Notes: generated from the letters alone by a model not told the origin. Counted from the stretch's first letter, positions 22,855 through 33,885 are shown. The stretch: DNA of 64,000 nucleotides from Rhodeus uyekii (GCA_037043235.1 JAWRVZ010000112.1:1550001-1614000); one strand, 5' to 3'. Program-made: numbers and translations.

Positions 22855-23115
22855 GAGGTTAAGGCTTTTTGTTTATTTAAAGTTTGCATATTCAAAACAG
22901 CAGATACTGTTTGTCTGAGATGCTGAATCATGACAGTCATGATTCCTAGACGTAATAGTTCCATATTGGGGATTCCTTTTGAGTGGGATATCCTTACCAA
23001 AATGACTAATACAGTGAAACAAAGAGGATCTCCTTCATCCTGAATACAATTCCTCATAGTATATCAGGTTTAAACAAAGTCTGAACTGAAAATAAACTAT
23101 AGAATTGAGATGAAA
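22855..23115 (-). promoter_or_regulatory. conserved non-coding element alpha, copy 1
   Basis: Matches segments at 39055-39300 and 46010-46245 closely, and elements beta at 26.6, 42.1 and 56.1 kb more distantly. The core TTGGGGATTCCTTTTGAGTG contains a kappaB-like GGGGATTCC. Always located 3' of a type-2 gene or its remains. Open frames in it are broken by small indels between copies, so it is unlikely to be an exon. Confidence 0.5.
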
Positions 23116-23123
23116 AATAACTA

Positions 23124-24673
23124 CAGGGAGTGCAGAATTATTAGGCAAATGAGTATTTTGACCACATCATCCTCGTTATGCATGTTGTCTTACTCCAAGC
23201 TGTATAGGCTGGAAAGCCTACTACCAATTAAGCATATTAGGTGATGTGCATCTCTGTAATGAGAAGGGGTGTGGTCTAATGACATCAACACCCTATATCA
23301 GGTGTGCATAATTATTAGGCAACTTCCTTTCCTTTGGCAAAATGGGTCAAAAGAAGGACTTGACAGGCTCAGAAAAGTCAAAAATAGTGAGATATATTGC
23401 AGAGGGATGCAGCAGTCTTAAAATAGCCAAGCTTCTGAAGCGTGATCATCGAACAATCAAGCGTTTCATTCAAAATAGTCAACAGGGTCGCAAGAAGCGT
23501 GCGGAAAAACCAAGGCGCAAAATAACTGCCCGTGAACTGAGAAAAGTCAAGCGTGCAGCTGCCAAGATGCCACTTGCCACCAGTTTGGCCATATTTCAGA
23601 GCTGCAACATCACTGGAGTGCCCAAAAGCACAAGGTGTGCAATACTCAGAGACATGGCCAAGGTAAGAAAGGCAGAAAGTCGACCACCACTGAACAAGAC
23701 ACACAAGCTGAAACGTCAAGACTGGGCCAAGAAATATCTCAAGACTGATTTTTCTAAGGTTTTATGGACTGATGAAATGAGAGTGAGTCTTGATTAGCCC
23801 GTGGCTGGATTGGTAAAGGGCAGAGAGCTCCAGTCCGACTCAGACGCCAGCAAGGTGGAGGTGGAGTACTGGTTTGGGCTGGTATCATCAAAGATGAGCT
23901 TGTGGGGCCTTTTCGGGTTGAGGATGGAGTCAAGCTCAACTCCCAGTCCTACTGCCAGTTTCTGGAAGACACCTTCTTCAAGCAGTGGTACAGGAAGAAG
24001 TCTGCATCCTTCAAGAAAAACATGATTTTCATGCAGGACAATGCTCCATCACACGCGTCCAAGTACTCCACAGTGTGGCTGGCAAGAAAGGGTATAAAAG
24101 AAGAAAATCTAATGATATGGCCTCCTTGTTCACCTGATCTGAACCCCATTGAGAACCTGTGGTCCATCATCAAATGTGCGATTTACAAGGAGGGAAAACA
24201 GTACACCTCTCTGAACAGTGTCTGGGAGGCTGTGGTTGCTGCTGCACGCAATGTTGATGGTGAACAGATCAAAACACTGACAGAATCCATGGATGGCATG
24301 CTTTTGAGTGTCCTTGCAAAGAAAGGTGGCTATATTGGTCACTGATTTGTTTTTGTTTGGTTTTTGAATGTCAGAAATGTATATTTGTGAATGTTGAGAT
24401 GTTATATTGGTTTCACTGGTAAAAATAAATAATTGAAATGGGTATAAATTTGTTTTTTGTTAAGTTGCCTAATAATTATGCACAGTAATAGTCACCTGCA
24501 CACACAGATATCCCCCTAAAATAGCTAAAACTAAAAACTACTTAAAATATTGATACAAAAATATTCAGCTTTGATATTAATGATTTTTTTGTGCTCAGTG
24601 AGAACATGGTTGTTGTTCAATAATAAAATTAATCCTCAAAAATACAACTTGCCTAATAATTCTGCACTCCCTG
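23124..24673 (+). mobile_element. Tc1-like DNA transposon, full length, transposase broken
   Basis: 1,550 bp, ends CAGGGAGTGCAG and CTGCACTCCCTG, inserted at TA (23122-23123, 24674-24675). Inner repeats (CATAATTATTAGGCAACTT near 23309 and its complement near 24463) give an IR/DR arrangement. The paralogous site near 46247 lacks it. It separates element alpha from the 3' end of the intact type-2 IL-17 gene. Confidence 0.92.
23342..24345 (+). pseudogene. Tc1-family transposase, frameshifted
   Basis: The N-terminal part (23342-23794) has the paired helix-turn-helix DNA-binding region (KIAKLLKRDHRTIKRFI) and the first catalytic Asp in VLWTDEMR. The frame then ends at a stop at about 23795. The second part continues in another frame to 24345 with the second Asp (FMQDNAPSH) and the third acidic residue (SPDLNPIENLW), spaced as in DD34E enzymes. 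I infer a small deletion at about 23795 that shifted the frame; the rest is open. The protein would cut and paste the element, so this copy is non-autonomous. Confidence 0.9.
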
Positions 24674-24769
24674 TATAATGTGGGATCTCAATGAGCGGTT
24701 ACACAAATGTATTTGATTTTATTACAATGTGAAAAAAGAAGAAAATCTGTCTATTTTATTTGAACAAGC

Positions 24770-24775
24770 TTTATT
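24770..24775 (-). terminator. poly(A) signal of the intact type-2 IL-17 gene
   Basis: AATAAA on the minus strand in GTAAATAAAGCTTG, about 250 bases past the stop; retained near 46330 behind the orphan exon. Confidence 0.55.
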
Positions 24776-25020
24776 TACTTCTATAAGAAGAATAGATCAG
24801 CAAAAAATATGACATCATGATTTTTCAGATATGTATAACATATATATAATAAAAACCAATAAATTCAGAGAATGATTTGGATTTTAGAAACATTTAGAAA
24901 AACATTTAGAACATCTTTAAATAAATTACAGTTCAGAGATATTATTAAAATTACATGCAGGCATGAAAAATATTAATCAACATGATTGACTTGTTATTCA
25001 GCTGAATGTGTCAGTAGCAG

Positions 25021-25830
25021 TTATGTTTGTTCTGTAACACACGTACAGCCTAATGAGACGGTCTCTTTTTTTACTTCTAAAAATATGTCATGATTATTAG
25101 GGCAAATCCGTCTGTATAACATATTGACATCTTGTACAATCGCCTTCGCCTCTTCAGATGTATTTTTGCACTGTCCACATGTGGCATTATAGTATTTCTG
25201 AGGATGTAATCTGTCTCCTTTAGTTGATTTTCTGTGAAGAGAAAGAGTCATAAGTGGTGGAGCAGCATCACAGATCATATTTATTTATCACAGCTAAAAT
25301 CATGTCAGTCTCAAACAAAAGCACTCAAGGAAAGTCCAAACGTGAAACATTCTGTTCCACAGAAGAAAGAAAGTAATAACGGTTTAGAACGACATGAGAG
25401 TGAGTAAATGATGAGTGATCTGTTTCTTTACTACCAACAGCCTCTCATCTAACATTACACAATACATATTACTAGCATAAAATCTATTGAATGCATTGTA
25501 TGAATACTTACTCGCATGTCCAAGTAGGATTTGCATTTTTTGAGATGCCGTAATTTTCTCCACAATCTGTAAAGTGCATGAGCTTGGCGAACTCTTTTGT
25601 AACTTGTTTCCGTTCTTTTGGAGAGCAGGGATGGTTGCAGTCGGAGCAGCGAATACCCGCATGAACATAAACTGACATGACAGCAAAAACAAACACCTGT
25701 TTTAAACACAAGCACAGGTTAGTGGACACTCATAAACACCCAATAATATTCTGATCCCTGAACAGTTGCAGTGTCCTCATTTGCACAGAATATTTCTAGA
25801 TTTACTCACCAACAGAGCAGAGAAATTCAT
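25021..25830 (-). CDS. interleukin-17-like cytokine, type 2, intact
   Basis: Three minus-strand exons: 25810-25830, 25512-25696, 25021-25231, with GT-AG introns in the same phases (0 and 2) as the type-1 gene. The product is 138 residues. The signal peptide is about residues 1-20 (MNFSALLVFVFAVMSVYVHA). The mature part starts with Cys24, Cys27, Cys31. Around residue 64 it has NPTWTCE where type 1 has SPWTY. Then come GDRLHPQ (74-80), Cys87-x-x-Cys90, Cys112, and VSLGCTCV at 127-134, the IL-17 C-terminal signature. Possible sequons: N84 (NAT), N92 (NTS). Loss of the Ser-Pro-Trp motif makes it a divergent family member; receptor and role are unknown. Family membership is supported by the terminal motif, cysteine spacing, exon plan and position beside a clear IL-17 gene. 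Confidence 0.8.
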
Positions 25831-25903
25831 TCTTCAGTCTCTCAGTGTCTCTCTTGAACGGCAAAGCAGAGTAGGAATATTGCTATAGTGTGTTTCAGGA
25901 TCA

Positions 25904-25911
25904 CTTTTATA
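25904..25911 (-). promoter_or_regulatory. TATA box of the type-2 gene
   Basis: TATAAAAG on the minus strand, giving a start near 25875. Immediately upstream is TTACGTCA (ATF/CRE-like, about 25921-25928). The same promoter without a gene survives at 39.3-39.4 kb, where that site is mutated (TTATGTCA). Confidence 0.7.
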
Positions 25912-26029
25912 CCTTGATTTTGTCTGACGTAATCCACCAACCTCTTTCCTACATGACAAATTTGCATGGAACAAACAGTTGTACCTGCTCTGTTTTTCCA
26001 TAATGATACAGTGAGCTGTGGCTATTCAG

Positions 26030-26555
26030 GTGAGGGAATGAACATTTCTCTCTATCTGTTTTGAGTGTGATATAGTCACACACACAAAGCCCATCGAAGA
26101 ACAAAGAGCAACTACAATGCGGTGCTGATGATCATGATGCTCCAGGGGAAATGAGCTGGAGTCTGCGCTATAAAGACATAATAGCGTTTTGCGTAGTGAG
26201 TTGTGTGCAGACCATGAAACTCCACAACAAAACACACTTTTCCTTTTTGATGAACATACAGATTAAAGGACATGATAAATGTTTCAGGAGGACAAAATCG
26301 TATCAGTTGCTCTAAATATTTACTGTGGTGATAGGATGTGTGGAGGATACTTGTGAAAAATGTAATAAATACAAGAAACTTCCCATATAAACATAAGAAA
26401 AATCATTGTTTTGTTTAATTTGTCTTTATCTGAATAAGAACACAATGAAAACACCTTAGGTAATGTTAAATGGCAGTATTGGCAAGAACTAATAATAATT
26501 TTTATAGAATTATTTCTCTTACATTTATTGCATTTCTGGGTGATAATAAACATAG
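26030..26555. other. duplicated flank upstream of the type-2 gene
   Basis: Homologous stretches: the first part resembles 46775-46835 and 41625-41740, the second 46985-47100, 49645-49728 and 41880-42060. It gives the empty-site sequence for the DIRS-like and split-repeat insertions at 47-56 kb. No ORF of note. Confidence 0.5.
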
Positions 26556-26595
26556 ACTAGCTGTTAATCCTGCTTCAGACATTCATTTTTAGTTT

Positions 26596-26812
26596 TGTTT
26601 TTTTCGATGACGTATGCAAAACAATACATGTGGCTATCAGATCAAACCATGATGGGCAATATTGTTATTATGGAAACAATAGCTTCATCGTGGGGATTCC
26701 TTTTCCTTACGAGTAATATTGTCAGACAAATTCTGGACACAAAGATAATCTCCTTTGCATTGCCTAGACAAAAATTCCTCACATCATCCATGTCATTTTA
26801 ATGAGCTTTTCC
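26596..26812 (+). promoter_or_regulatory. conserved non-coding element beta, copy 1
   Basis: Contains TATGCAAAACAATACATG, then TCATCGTGGGGATTCCTTTTC with a kappaB-like core. Close copies at 42076-42300 and 56108-56350. About 0.7 kb upstream of the intact type-2 gene. Distantly alignable to element alpha over the GGGGATTCC core and the ATATCCTTAC..AATGA block. Confidence 0.5.
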
Positions 26813-26976
26813 ATTTCATACTTTGATGAATACATTTTAAAAAGAAAGAATAGCATTTATTTGAAAGGTTAGTATTTACTGTCAAATTAATTTCTTAAAA
26901 AAAAAAAAAAAAAAAAATCTTAGTGACCCCAAAACTTTCAAATGTAAAAATAGGGCTATGTTACATTATTGATAAC

Positions 26977-26981
<5 letters not shown>

Positions 26982-27062
<81 letters not shown>

Positions 27063-27078
27063 TTTGAAAGATAAAATG

Positions 27079-27165
<87 letters not shown>

Positions 27166-27190
27166 ATCATTTTATCTTTCAAAATGTATT
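26982..27190. repeat. (TA)n arrays with a perfect 22-bp inverted repeat
   Basis: Two long TA runs. The second (about 81 bp) is flanked by 22-bp perfect inverted arms (27061-27082 and 27164-27185, core GAAAGATAAAATGA), so the whole can fold as one long hairpin or cruciform. Assembly length here may be unreliable. Confidence 0.9.
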
Positions 27191-27195
27191 GGTTT

Positions 27196-27490
27196 GGTTT
27201 AGATAATTGATTTTATAATTGTTTCTATCCGCAGTTTCACATTTTTATCAGTTTCACTGACCATTAAATGTTTATGCTAACAACGATTTCTATTGTAACC
27301 CTTCAACCTACACGTCTTCACCAGAACATTTTAGGCCAATAAAAATTCTGCCGCAGTGTGAATGTCACTGCCAGAACTGCATAGTGTTTGCTTGTTTTGT
27401 TTAGGATTTGTTTATGCAATGGAAAGGTCACGTTCACCGTGAAAGTGTTTGTCATCAAGTGAAACTCAATTTCTCTTTGAACAATGGAAA
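27196..27490 (+). other. conserved non-coding segment gamma, copy 1
   Basis: About 290 bp nearly identical to 43000-43310 and 57045-57360, including ACAACGATTTC, AACCTACACGTCTTCACCAG and AAAGGTCACGTTCAC. No shared ORF. It looks like part of the duplicated block; its conservation is striking compared with the sequence just before it. Confidence 0.5.
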
Positions 27491-27680
27491 AATAGGTTCA
27501 TATCTTTAATAATAACTGATATATCATATCAGGCAGAAATGGGTTACTTAAATGGGAAATGTGAAGTTTTGTGAGGAAATGGGACAAAAAGCATTCAAAA
27601 ATTGTTGGTTACTGGAAGAAATGAATTTTTTTTTAAAGTTCAAAACAAGTTAAGTTTTTCTTTGCATTCTCATGATACAA

Positions 27681-27692
27681 TATCACCATCAC

Positions 27693-27733
<41 letters not shown>

Positions 27734-27734
27734 A
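27681..27734 (+). repeat. (ATC)n microsatellite
   Basis: About 17 CAT/ATC triplets. It lies at the poly-repeat end of the LINE fragment that follows. Confidence 0.9.
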
Positions 27735-28345
27735 TCCCTTAGTCTTGCTGACTGTTGGGGCACCAATGACCTGACAACCACCTTCCTCCATTCCAATCTG
27801 TTCTCAGATAATCTCATTGTGTCACTAGCTTCAGTCCTGTCCACTCTGAGATGTTATCCTCCCATCTTGTCCTCTGTCTTCCTCTCCTTCACAGTGCCTT
27901 GCATGATTGTCTTAGCAAGCCCTGTTGATCGTGTGACATGTCCATACCATATCATTTTCTGTTACTTCACAATGGTCAATAGCTCTTCATGGGGCCCAAT
28001 GGCTTGCTTAATTCTGTTTCCAACATCCTCATTTGTGACACGATCTCTATGTGAAATGCAGAGCATCCTTCGAAAGCATCTCATTTGAGCAGCTCCTATC
28101 CTCTTTCAAGATCCATGACCCTCCATGTCCATGATGATCACATCAGTCTGATTTTTGAGCTGACTGAGGTGTTTCTATCCTTCCAAACTGTTTTCAGCCT
28201 TGCCATTGCAGTTATTGTCAGCACAATCCTGTACTTGAATTTATTAGTGGTTTCGAGTTTTTGGCCACTTATCATGATGTCATGATGTCACAATACCACA
28301 GGTGTTGTTGGTCATCAATTTGGTCTTCTCTGCACTGATTTGCAT
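27735..28345 (-). mobile_element. LINE reverse transcriptase C-terminal fragment, degenerate
   Basis: On the minus strand, with several stops, the translation gives the fish non-LTR block MRCFRRMLCISHRDRVTNEDV, RIKQAIGPHEELLTIVK, WYGHVTRSTGLAKTIMQGTV. This is the region after the polymerase core. The (ATC)n tract sits at its 3' end. RTE-like clade is my best guess. Confidence 0.7.
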
Positions 28346-28732
28346 ACCAAAGGCACTAGCTGTTTTAGCGTGTGAATCTAGCTCAAATGGTGTGATTGAT
28401 GCGCGTATTTAATCACAACCTGTTATGATCAAATTTATGCAGAAATCAGACAAAAAGGGGAATTTGGATATTAACATTAATTATAATGGATTATAACTAT
28501 TATCAATGTATATGTGGCTTAATTCAGCTTGTAGAATTTCTTTTAATTCTAGAATTAAATTCAAAACGAATAGTTGCCCACCAAATGATTCACACTATGA
28601 ACTCTTCTTATGAAAGACTTCTTATGGCTAGAAAGAATGATCTTTCCTTTTCTTTTGTAATAAAGCATGTAGCAAGGGTCAACCATTAAAATGCCTTATG
28701 TATGAGCAGTACAAAGACAATCACGTGTGAAT
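28346..28732. other. non-coding spacer
   Basis: No gene or element end recognised. Confidence 0.4.
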
Positions 28733-28734
28733 AC

Positions 28735-29668
28735 CGTGGAATCCAGTTATGTCGACGGCCTTGGGAGTTGCAAAAAAAAGCATCAAGATAACCGATGATC
28801 GAGATGACCAACAGCCAATATTTGATGAAGCGATTGCAAGCTATAAAAATGTAAATACATTGTTTGTTTGCTAACAACAAAAGGCATATGTGCACCAACT
28901 AACAGCAGAGATTTACCAGTATACAATAAAAAATATCTTCGATTCTCAATACAAACCTTCAATAATATTCTCCAACATTGCAAACACAATTTCGCTCACA
29001 GAGTAAACAGTCACAACATATTTGTGAGGTCATCACGCTGTACTAGATTGCATACTTACTTGCCTTCTGCCTGTCTAACGTGCTTTCTCAACAAATTCGG
29101 CTTCGTTCCGTCTTTTAATAACCAGGCGCTGAACAGAGTGCGCATCAGAACAGAAGCAGGGTGTGTGTGTGTGTTCATCTGAGCCTCACACTCATTGGTA
29201 CCGACCAATGTCAAAATATTTGAGAAAACCAATCAAATCAGAGAAGCTGAAATCAGCTTTATGTGCACACAGAAGCGGATGAGGCTTTGGGATGGGGGGG
29301 GGGGGTGAAACCCACGGCAGCACTTGCTGCTCGTTGAGAAGCATAAGAACAATGTGTTTTCACTTCAGAGAGTGCTGCACGACGCTGTGAGAGAAGCGTC
29401 ACTGACAGAGCGACCACATGGACCGCGAACCACGTGCAACGCAAACTCAGTGAATGCGCAGTGAACTAGGTTACATCATTACTCATTAGATAGCCATGTG
29501 AAGTGGCGAATTTGTCCCTCTTTTGTGCTCAAGATATTAGGGTTCAGTGACATAAAATAATCGACATAACCCATAAGAAAATGTTAAGACAAATAAGGAG
29601 TTTGGCAGCTCCACTTGATATAACACGGTTGGCGAGTTAATTGAGGTCGAGATAAGTGGACTCCACTG
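28735..29668 (+). mobile_element. TA-duplicating MITE family, copy 2, complete
   Basis: 934 bp, flanked by TA (28733-28734, 29669-29670). The ends are inverted: GTGGAATCCAGTTATGTCGAC and the complement of GTCGAGATAAGTGGACTCCAC. No transposase. TA duplication and the CAGT-type end suggest the Tc1/mariner superfamily, perhaps pogo-like (inference). A G run lies near 29295. Confidence 0.75.
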
Positions 29669-29697
29669 TATATATATTTTAATAAACAAAATTATGA

Positions 29698-29910
29698 GTA
29701 CAAACATTAAACAGAATACATACACAGATCCATGGAGAGCGAGAGAGAGAGGGAGAGAGAGAGGCAGAGAAAGCCAAATTACAGACAGGTAACCTTTTCC
29801 TTTCTGTAAAGGTTAGTTTACCTGTGTGTTCAAGTCAAATGACATATCTTTTGTATTCTGTGTGAATGCGTGTCTGTGTGTGTGTGTCTGTGTGTCTGTC
29901 TGTATCTCAG
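29698..29910 (+). repeat. (GA)n and (GT)n microsatellites
   Basis: GAGA-rich run at about 29737-29770 and GTGTCT-type repeats at about 29868-29905, in the 5' region of the LINE that follows. Confidence 0.7.
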
Positions 29911-29963
29911 GATGGGGGCCAAGTTCATCAAACAACTGGTGAGTTGGACACACGCGGTGAGTC

Positions 29964-30820
29964 ATGTCATCTTCTCCTGTGATTGTCACTTGCACTGCCT
30001 GCTACATGTTTTGTTTATCTGCCTCTGTCAGCAGTGAAGGCTTCACATGTGATAAATGTAGGGACATAGTCAGGCTGACAGAGAAGATTTCAGAATTAGA
30101 GACACGCATCCAAACTTTAATCGAGGATAAGAATGTGAGGGCTTTAGATACTACTTTGAATGCGACTAGCTTAGCAAACTCTGTACATTGTTCGGTTCCG
30201 GCTGTAGAGCCAGTGGAGCAGGGCAACTGGGTGACTGTGAGACGGCATAATCGTGGGTAAAAAAAAACACTGTTCCGTTCCATCAGAACATCAAACAGGT
30301 TCTCCCCACTCAGTCATGCACCCACTGAGAAACCTGTTGAAAGTGCCTTAGTGATTGGCGATTCTATTACTCGTAATGTGAAAATAGAGACTCCAGCCAC
30401 CATAGTCACATGTTTGCCAGGAGCCAGAGCGCCTGACGTCAAAGAAAATTTAAAAGTACTTATCGTAAATACTCTTAGATTGTTATTCACGTCGGAGCTA
30501 CTGATGTCTGACTTCGCCAGTCGGAGATCACTAAAACTAATATTAAAGAGTTGTGTGAACTTGCAAGTACGATGTCAGGCACTGTAATATGCTCTGGCCC
30601 TCTTCCTATGCGCAGGAGGGATGAGATGCTTAGCAGATTATCCTCACTCAATGGCTGGATGTCTAAATGGTGCCCGCAGAATAACATAGGGTTCATAGAC
30701 AATTGGAAACGTTTTTGGGGCAGACCTGACCGGTTGAAAAGAGATGGTATTCATCCCACCTGGGATGGTGCCGCTCTTCTCTCTAGTAATTTGGCACATA
30801 GTCTTACAGCTAAACCTTGA
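29964..30820 (+). pseudogene. LINE ORF1 remnant: zinc finger plus SGNH/GDSL esterase domain
   Basis: The first piece (to 30260) has a Cys-rich finger (CTACYMFC...CDKC) and a coiled-coil-like ELETRIQTLIEDK. The second starts at MIGDSITRNV (esterase block I with the catalytic Ser, about 30351). The third (30551-30820) ends in RDGIHPTWDGA, the block with catalytic Asp and His. At least two frameshifts separate them. Esterase-bearing ORF1 proteins are known from CR1-like LINEs. Confidence 0.75.
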
Positions 30821-30987
30821 CTAACTGGGGCCCAGGTCAGGAAGCAGACAAACTGGCAAAACTGGCATACAGATTTACTGGCATAAAATATACAGATTTT
30901 ATCAAAGAATTTGCTGATTTTCTATAAGAATTAGTAATGGCTGCAGATAAAGTCATAATTGTCTGTGATTTTAATATCCATGTAGAT

Positions 30988-32178
30988 CAGGGGTCTCAAA
31001 CTCAAATGAGCCGGGGGCCGCAGGAAGCAGAGTTTGGGTGAGGCAGGGCCACATCAAGTATTCCACAAAAAAAATATTTTCTCAAACGTCATTATTGACA
31101 GTTCTTTAACTTCAATGGGTTCTTCTATGTACTTGGACTTACTGAAGTTCAAGGTTGAGGAAAAAGTTACTAATTTTTTCGAGATACTAAGTCATTATTA
31201 TGATAAACTCTCATTATTTTGAGATAAGTCAATATTATGAAACTTTCTCATTTTTTCCAGATATTAAGTCATTATTATGATAATCTCTCTCATTATTTCG
31301 AGATACTAAGAAGTCATTATTATGAGAAATGTTCTCATTATTTCGAGATATTAAGTCATTATTATGAAACTTCTAATTCTGTCCAGATACTAAGTCATTA
31401 TTATGAGAAACTCTCTCATTATTATGACTTAAATAATCCTTTTTTTTTTCTCAACTGTGGCGGAAACGGGCTTCCATACTTTCCTGATGACATGAACATC
31501 GTAATATTTTATATGGTAGAAAATACAGATATAGGCGACTGCTACCGGCTGTTAATTATTAGCTGGGACTGTGGGACACCATTAATAAATGTATTATATA
31601 CAAACAATGGGATGCAGCCACGGAGGCGATATTTACTGGATTTTATTTTCTATATTATAACACCGATGTCCCGCAAATCAGCCCATTTCAAATTATGGAA
31701 AAACAAATACAATCCGCATGACGCTAAATCCAACGCCGATAACAGTAACATTCACTTCGTCCAGCTCAAAGTAGAAAATGCTCAATTTCAATCACAATAA
31801 GAAGTAATAATTCTATGACGGCTTTGACAAATGTGATGTTACACGGGCAGCTCCACAGTTGTTTCTTTGTCTGCATCAAGCCCGGCCGATGCCCCGCCCC
31901 CGGGAGTCATTTACTTCACTGTGATTGGCCCCTGGGAGTCATGTACTCCACTGTGATTGGCCCCCGAGAGTCATATACTCCACTGTGATTGGTTGGTTTG
32001 TCCAGCTCCAGCTCCACCTCGCACGAAAAAGGAATCTTCCGCACACAACGCGGTAAAGCGCTATTCATTCAGCACTCGCGGGCCGCACTTACATTAAACT
32101 TTCAAATGGTCCCGCGGGCCACAAAATATCGTTTCGCGGGCCGCAACTGGCCCGCGGGCCGCATGTTTGAGACCCCTG
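30988..32178 (+). mobile_element. non-autonomous hAT transposon inside the LINE
   Basis: 1,191 bp with 14-bp perfect terminal inverted repeats (CAGGGGTCTCAAAC) and an exact 8-bp duplication ATGTAGAT (30980-30987, 32179-32186). It interrupts the LINE endonuclease reading frame just after the CDFNIHVD motif (Asp-Phe-Asn block). The interior holds tandem ATTATGAGA/TTTCGAGATA-type repeats (31150-31430) and three copies of a 32-bp GTCAT.TACTCCACTGTGATTGG repeat (31900-31993). No transposase. Confidence 0.92.
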
Positions 32179-32186
32179 ATGTAGAT

Positions 32187-32760
32187 AATGAAAAAGACGC
32201 ATTGGGATTGGCATTTAGAGACATCTTAAACTCTATTGGAGTAAGACAACATGTCTCAGGACCCACTCATTCTCGTAATCATACTTTAGATCTAATAGTG
32301 TCACATGGGATCAATGTTGATACTGTTCAAATTCTGCAGCAGAGCAATGACATCTCAGATCATTACTTAGTTGCATGTAGACTACTTTTAGTCAAAGTCG
32401 AAAAACTAACTCCCTGTTATAACTATAGTAGAACTATCACTCCTAACACAAAAGATAGCTTTATAAATAATCTTCCTGATCAGTTTAATTTACTCAACAT
32501 CTCAGATAGCCTAGAAGAACTTGATGTTGCAACAAAAACTATGAACTCTCTTTTTTCCAAGACTTTAGACACTGTTGCTCCGTTGCACTTAAAGAAGATT
32601 AAAGAAAATAGTCCAACACCATGGTACAACGTGCACACCCAGGCCCTCAAGAGAGCAGCCAGAAAAATGGAGCGGAGCTGGAAAAAAGACTGAGCTAGAG
32701 GTTTTTCGTATTTCATGGAAAAACAGCTCTATTGCATTCAGAAAGGCCTTAAAATCAGAT
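32187..32760 (+). pseudogene. LINE ORF2 apurinic endonuclease remnant
   Basis: Downstream of the hAT the frame reads RDILNSIGVRQHV, HTLDLIVSHGI and SDHYLVACRLL, the C-terminal blocks of the APE-type endonuclease including the catalytic Ser-Asp-His. It stays open to a stop at about 32691, then continues degenerately. Confidence 0.8.
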
Positions 32761-32938
32761 AGATCTGCTTATTTTTTTCTTAGAAGATAACAAATACAAC
32801 CCTAGGTATTTATTTGATACATGTTAACAGATTTTTGGTTAACAAGAAATAAAGCCTCAACCCCAGATGCTTTAAAACAGCAAATCTGGCCCAATCTGGC
32901 AACACTGCTGCCGGCACTGGCTTCCAGCAGCATCTTTT

Positions 32939-33743
32939 TGTCAGGGTTCTGCCACATTCGGTCTAGTCATTTCTTGGTTTTGTGGCTGAGCTCTGACACT
33001 ACCGTTATGTCTCTGGTTGTGTGTGCGTGCGCGTGGCTTCGAGTGCTCCAGTTGCGTGCACGCGTGTCTGTGACGTCTTTTGTACGAGTTATGATGTCCG
33101 GTCCCGATACTTGGGTCTGGTTCAGTTTCGGTTTTGGATCGGGATTCGGGCATTCATAACTCGTGTGTCCGTCCTTGTCGTGAGCTCGTGAGAACTCGTT
33201 CTTGCGAGCTCTGTCATGTGAGTGGGCGCGGTTTCAAGCCTTGCGCGAGCTGCGCCTCCTCTCGTCCGTGTGTTTATGTTTGGCACGCAGTTCGCGTCCC
33301 ATCGGCCGCGTGCGTTTCTTGTTGTGTTTTGTCACGCGCAGTTTGGTTGTCACCAGCTGCGCGTCGTCTTTGGTTAATTGTCTGCGTGTTCATGTCTTGT
33401 CTGTTACCGTCTTGTTTCTTTGTCATTAGTTTGATTTTTCCCAGCTGTTTTTTCCTCGTTAATTTCCCCATGTCCTCCCTATATATTCCGTCTTTGTCTG
33501 CTGTTCTGTGTTGCGTCGTTGTCTTCACTTTGCCAGTTCCTGTCGTGAGTTTTTTTCCAGTCAAGTCAAGTTTGTAGTCTAGCCTAGTCAAGTCAAGTCA
33601 AGTCTTAGTCCAGTCTTAGTCCCGTCTGGTCTTGTTTTTCCCCCTCGGGGTTGTTTGTTTGTATTTTGTTTTATTTTGTATTAAAAGCCCTTTCACCTGC
33701 ATCTCTGAGTCCTCGCTCATCCCTTCATCCCCAAACCCTGACA
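32939..33743 (+). mobile_element. solo LTR, gypsy-like
   Basis: 805 bp from TGTCAGGGTTCTGCC to CCCTGACA with the 5-bp duplication CTTTT (32934-32938, 33744-33748). It matches, in reverse orientation, the LTRs of the element at 39494-41597. A run of AAGTC repeats lies near 33560-33605. Confidence 0.88.
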
Positions 33744-33885
33744 CTTTTATCACCCTGGTTTGTGACGTCACCGACTTGCGACCATCAATCACACTCGGTG
33801 GATGGATCATTCGTCGATGGATCGTCCAGATATTCCCCAAAGCGTTCGACGCAGCGCGAGTTCCCTTGAAAGGGAAATATAATTT
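33744..33885 (-). mobile_element. DIRS-like terminal fragment
   Basis: GTTCGACGCAGCGCGAGTTCCC (as two overlapping 20-base stretches) followed by TTGAAAGGGAA is the inverted terminal sequence seen at 49.62 and 62.91 kb. No coding part. Confidence 0.55.

Larger units (their letters stand above)
29955..32890 (+). mobile_element. CR1/L2-like LINE, decayed, split by a hAT element
   Basis: ORF1-like remnants (29964-30820) precede an ORF2 endonuclease remnant that resumes after the hAT insertion (32187-32700). Sequence to about 32890 continues toward the polymerase (TRNKASTPDA) and is then cut off. Frames are broken by several indels and stops, so the copy is dead. Confidence 0.75.

Noticed and set aside
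27672..28088. Open frame with a poly-His N-terminus
   Set aside because: It is a translation of the (ATC)n microsatellite running into antisense of a LINE fragment; no start context or splice support.
33134..33577. Cys-rich 147-codon frame
   Set aside because: It lies wholly inside the solo LTR at 32939-33743 and has overlapping open frames on both strands.
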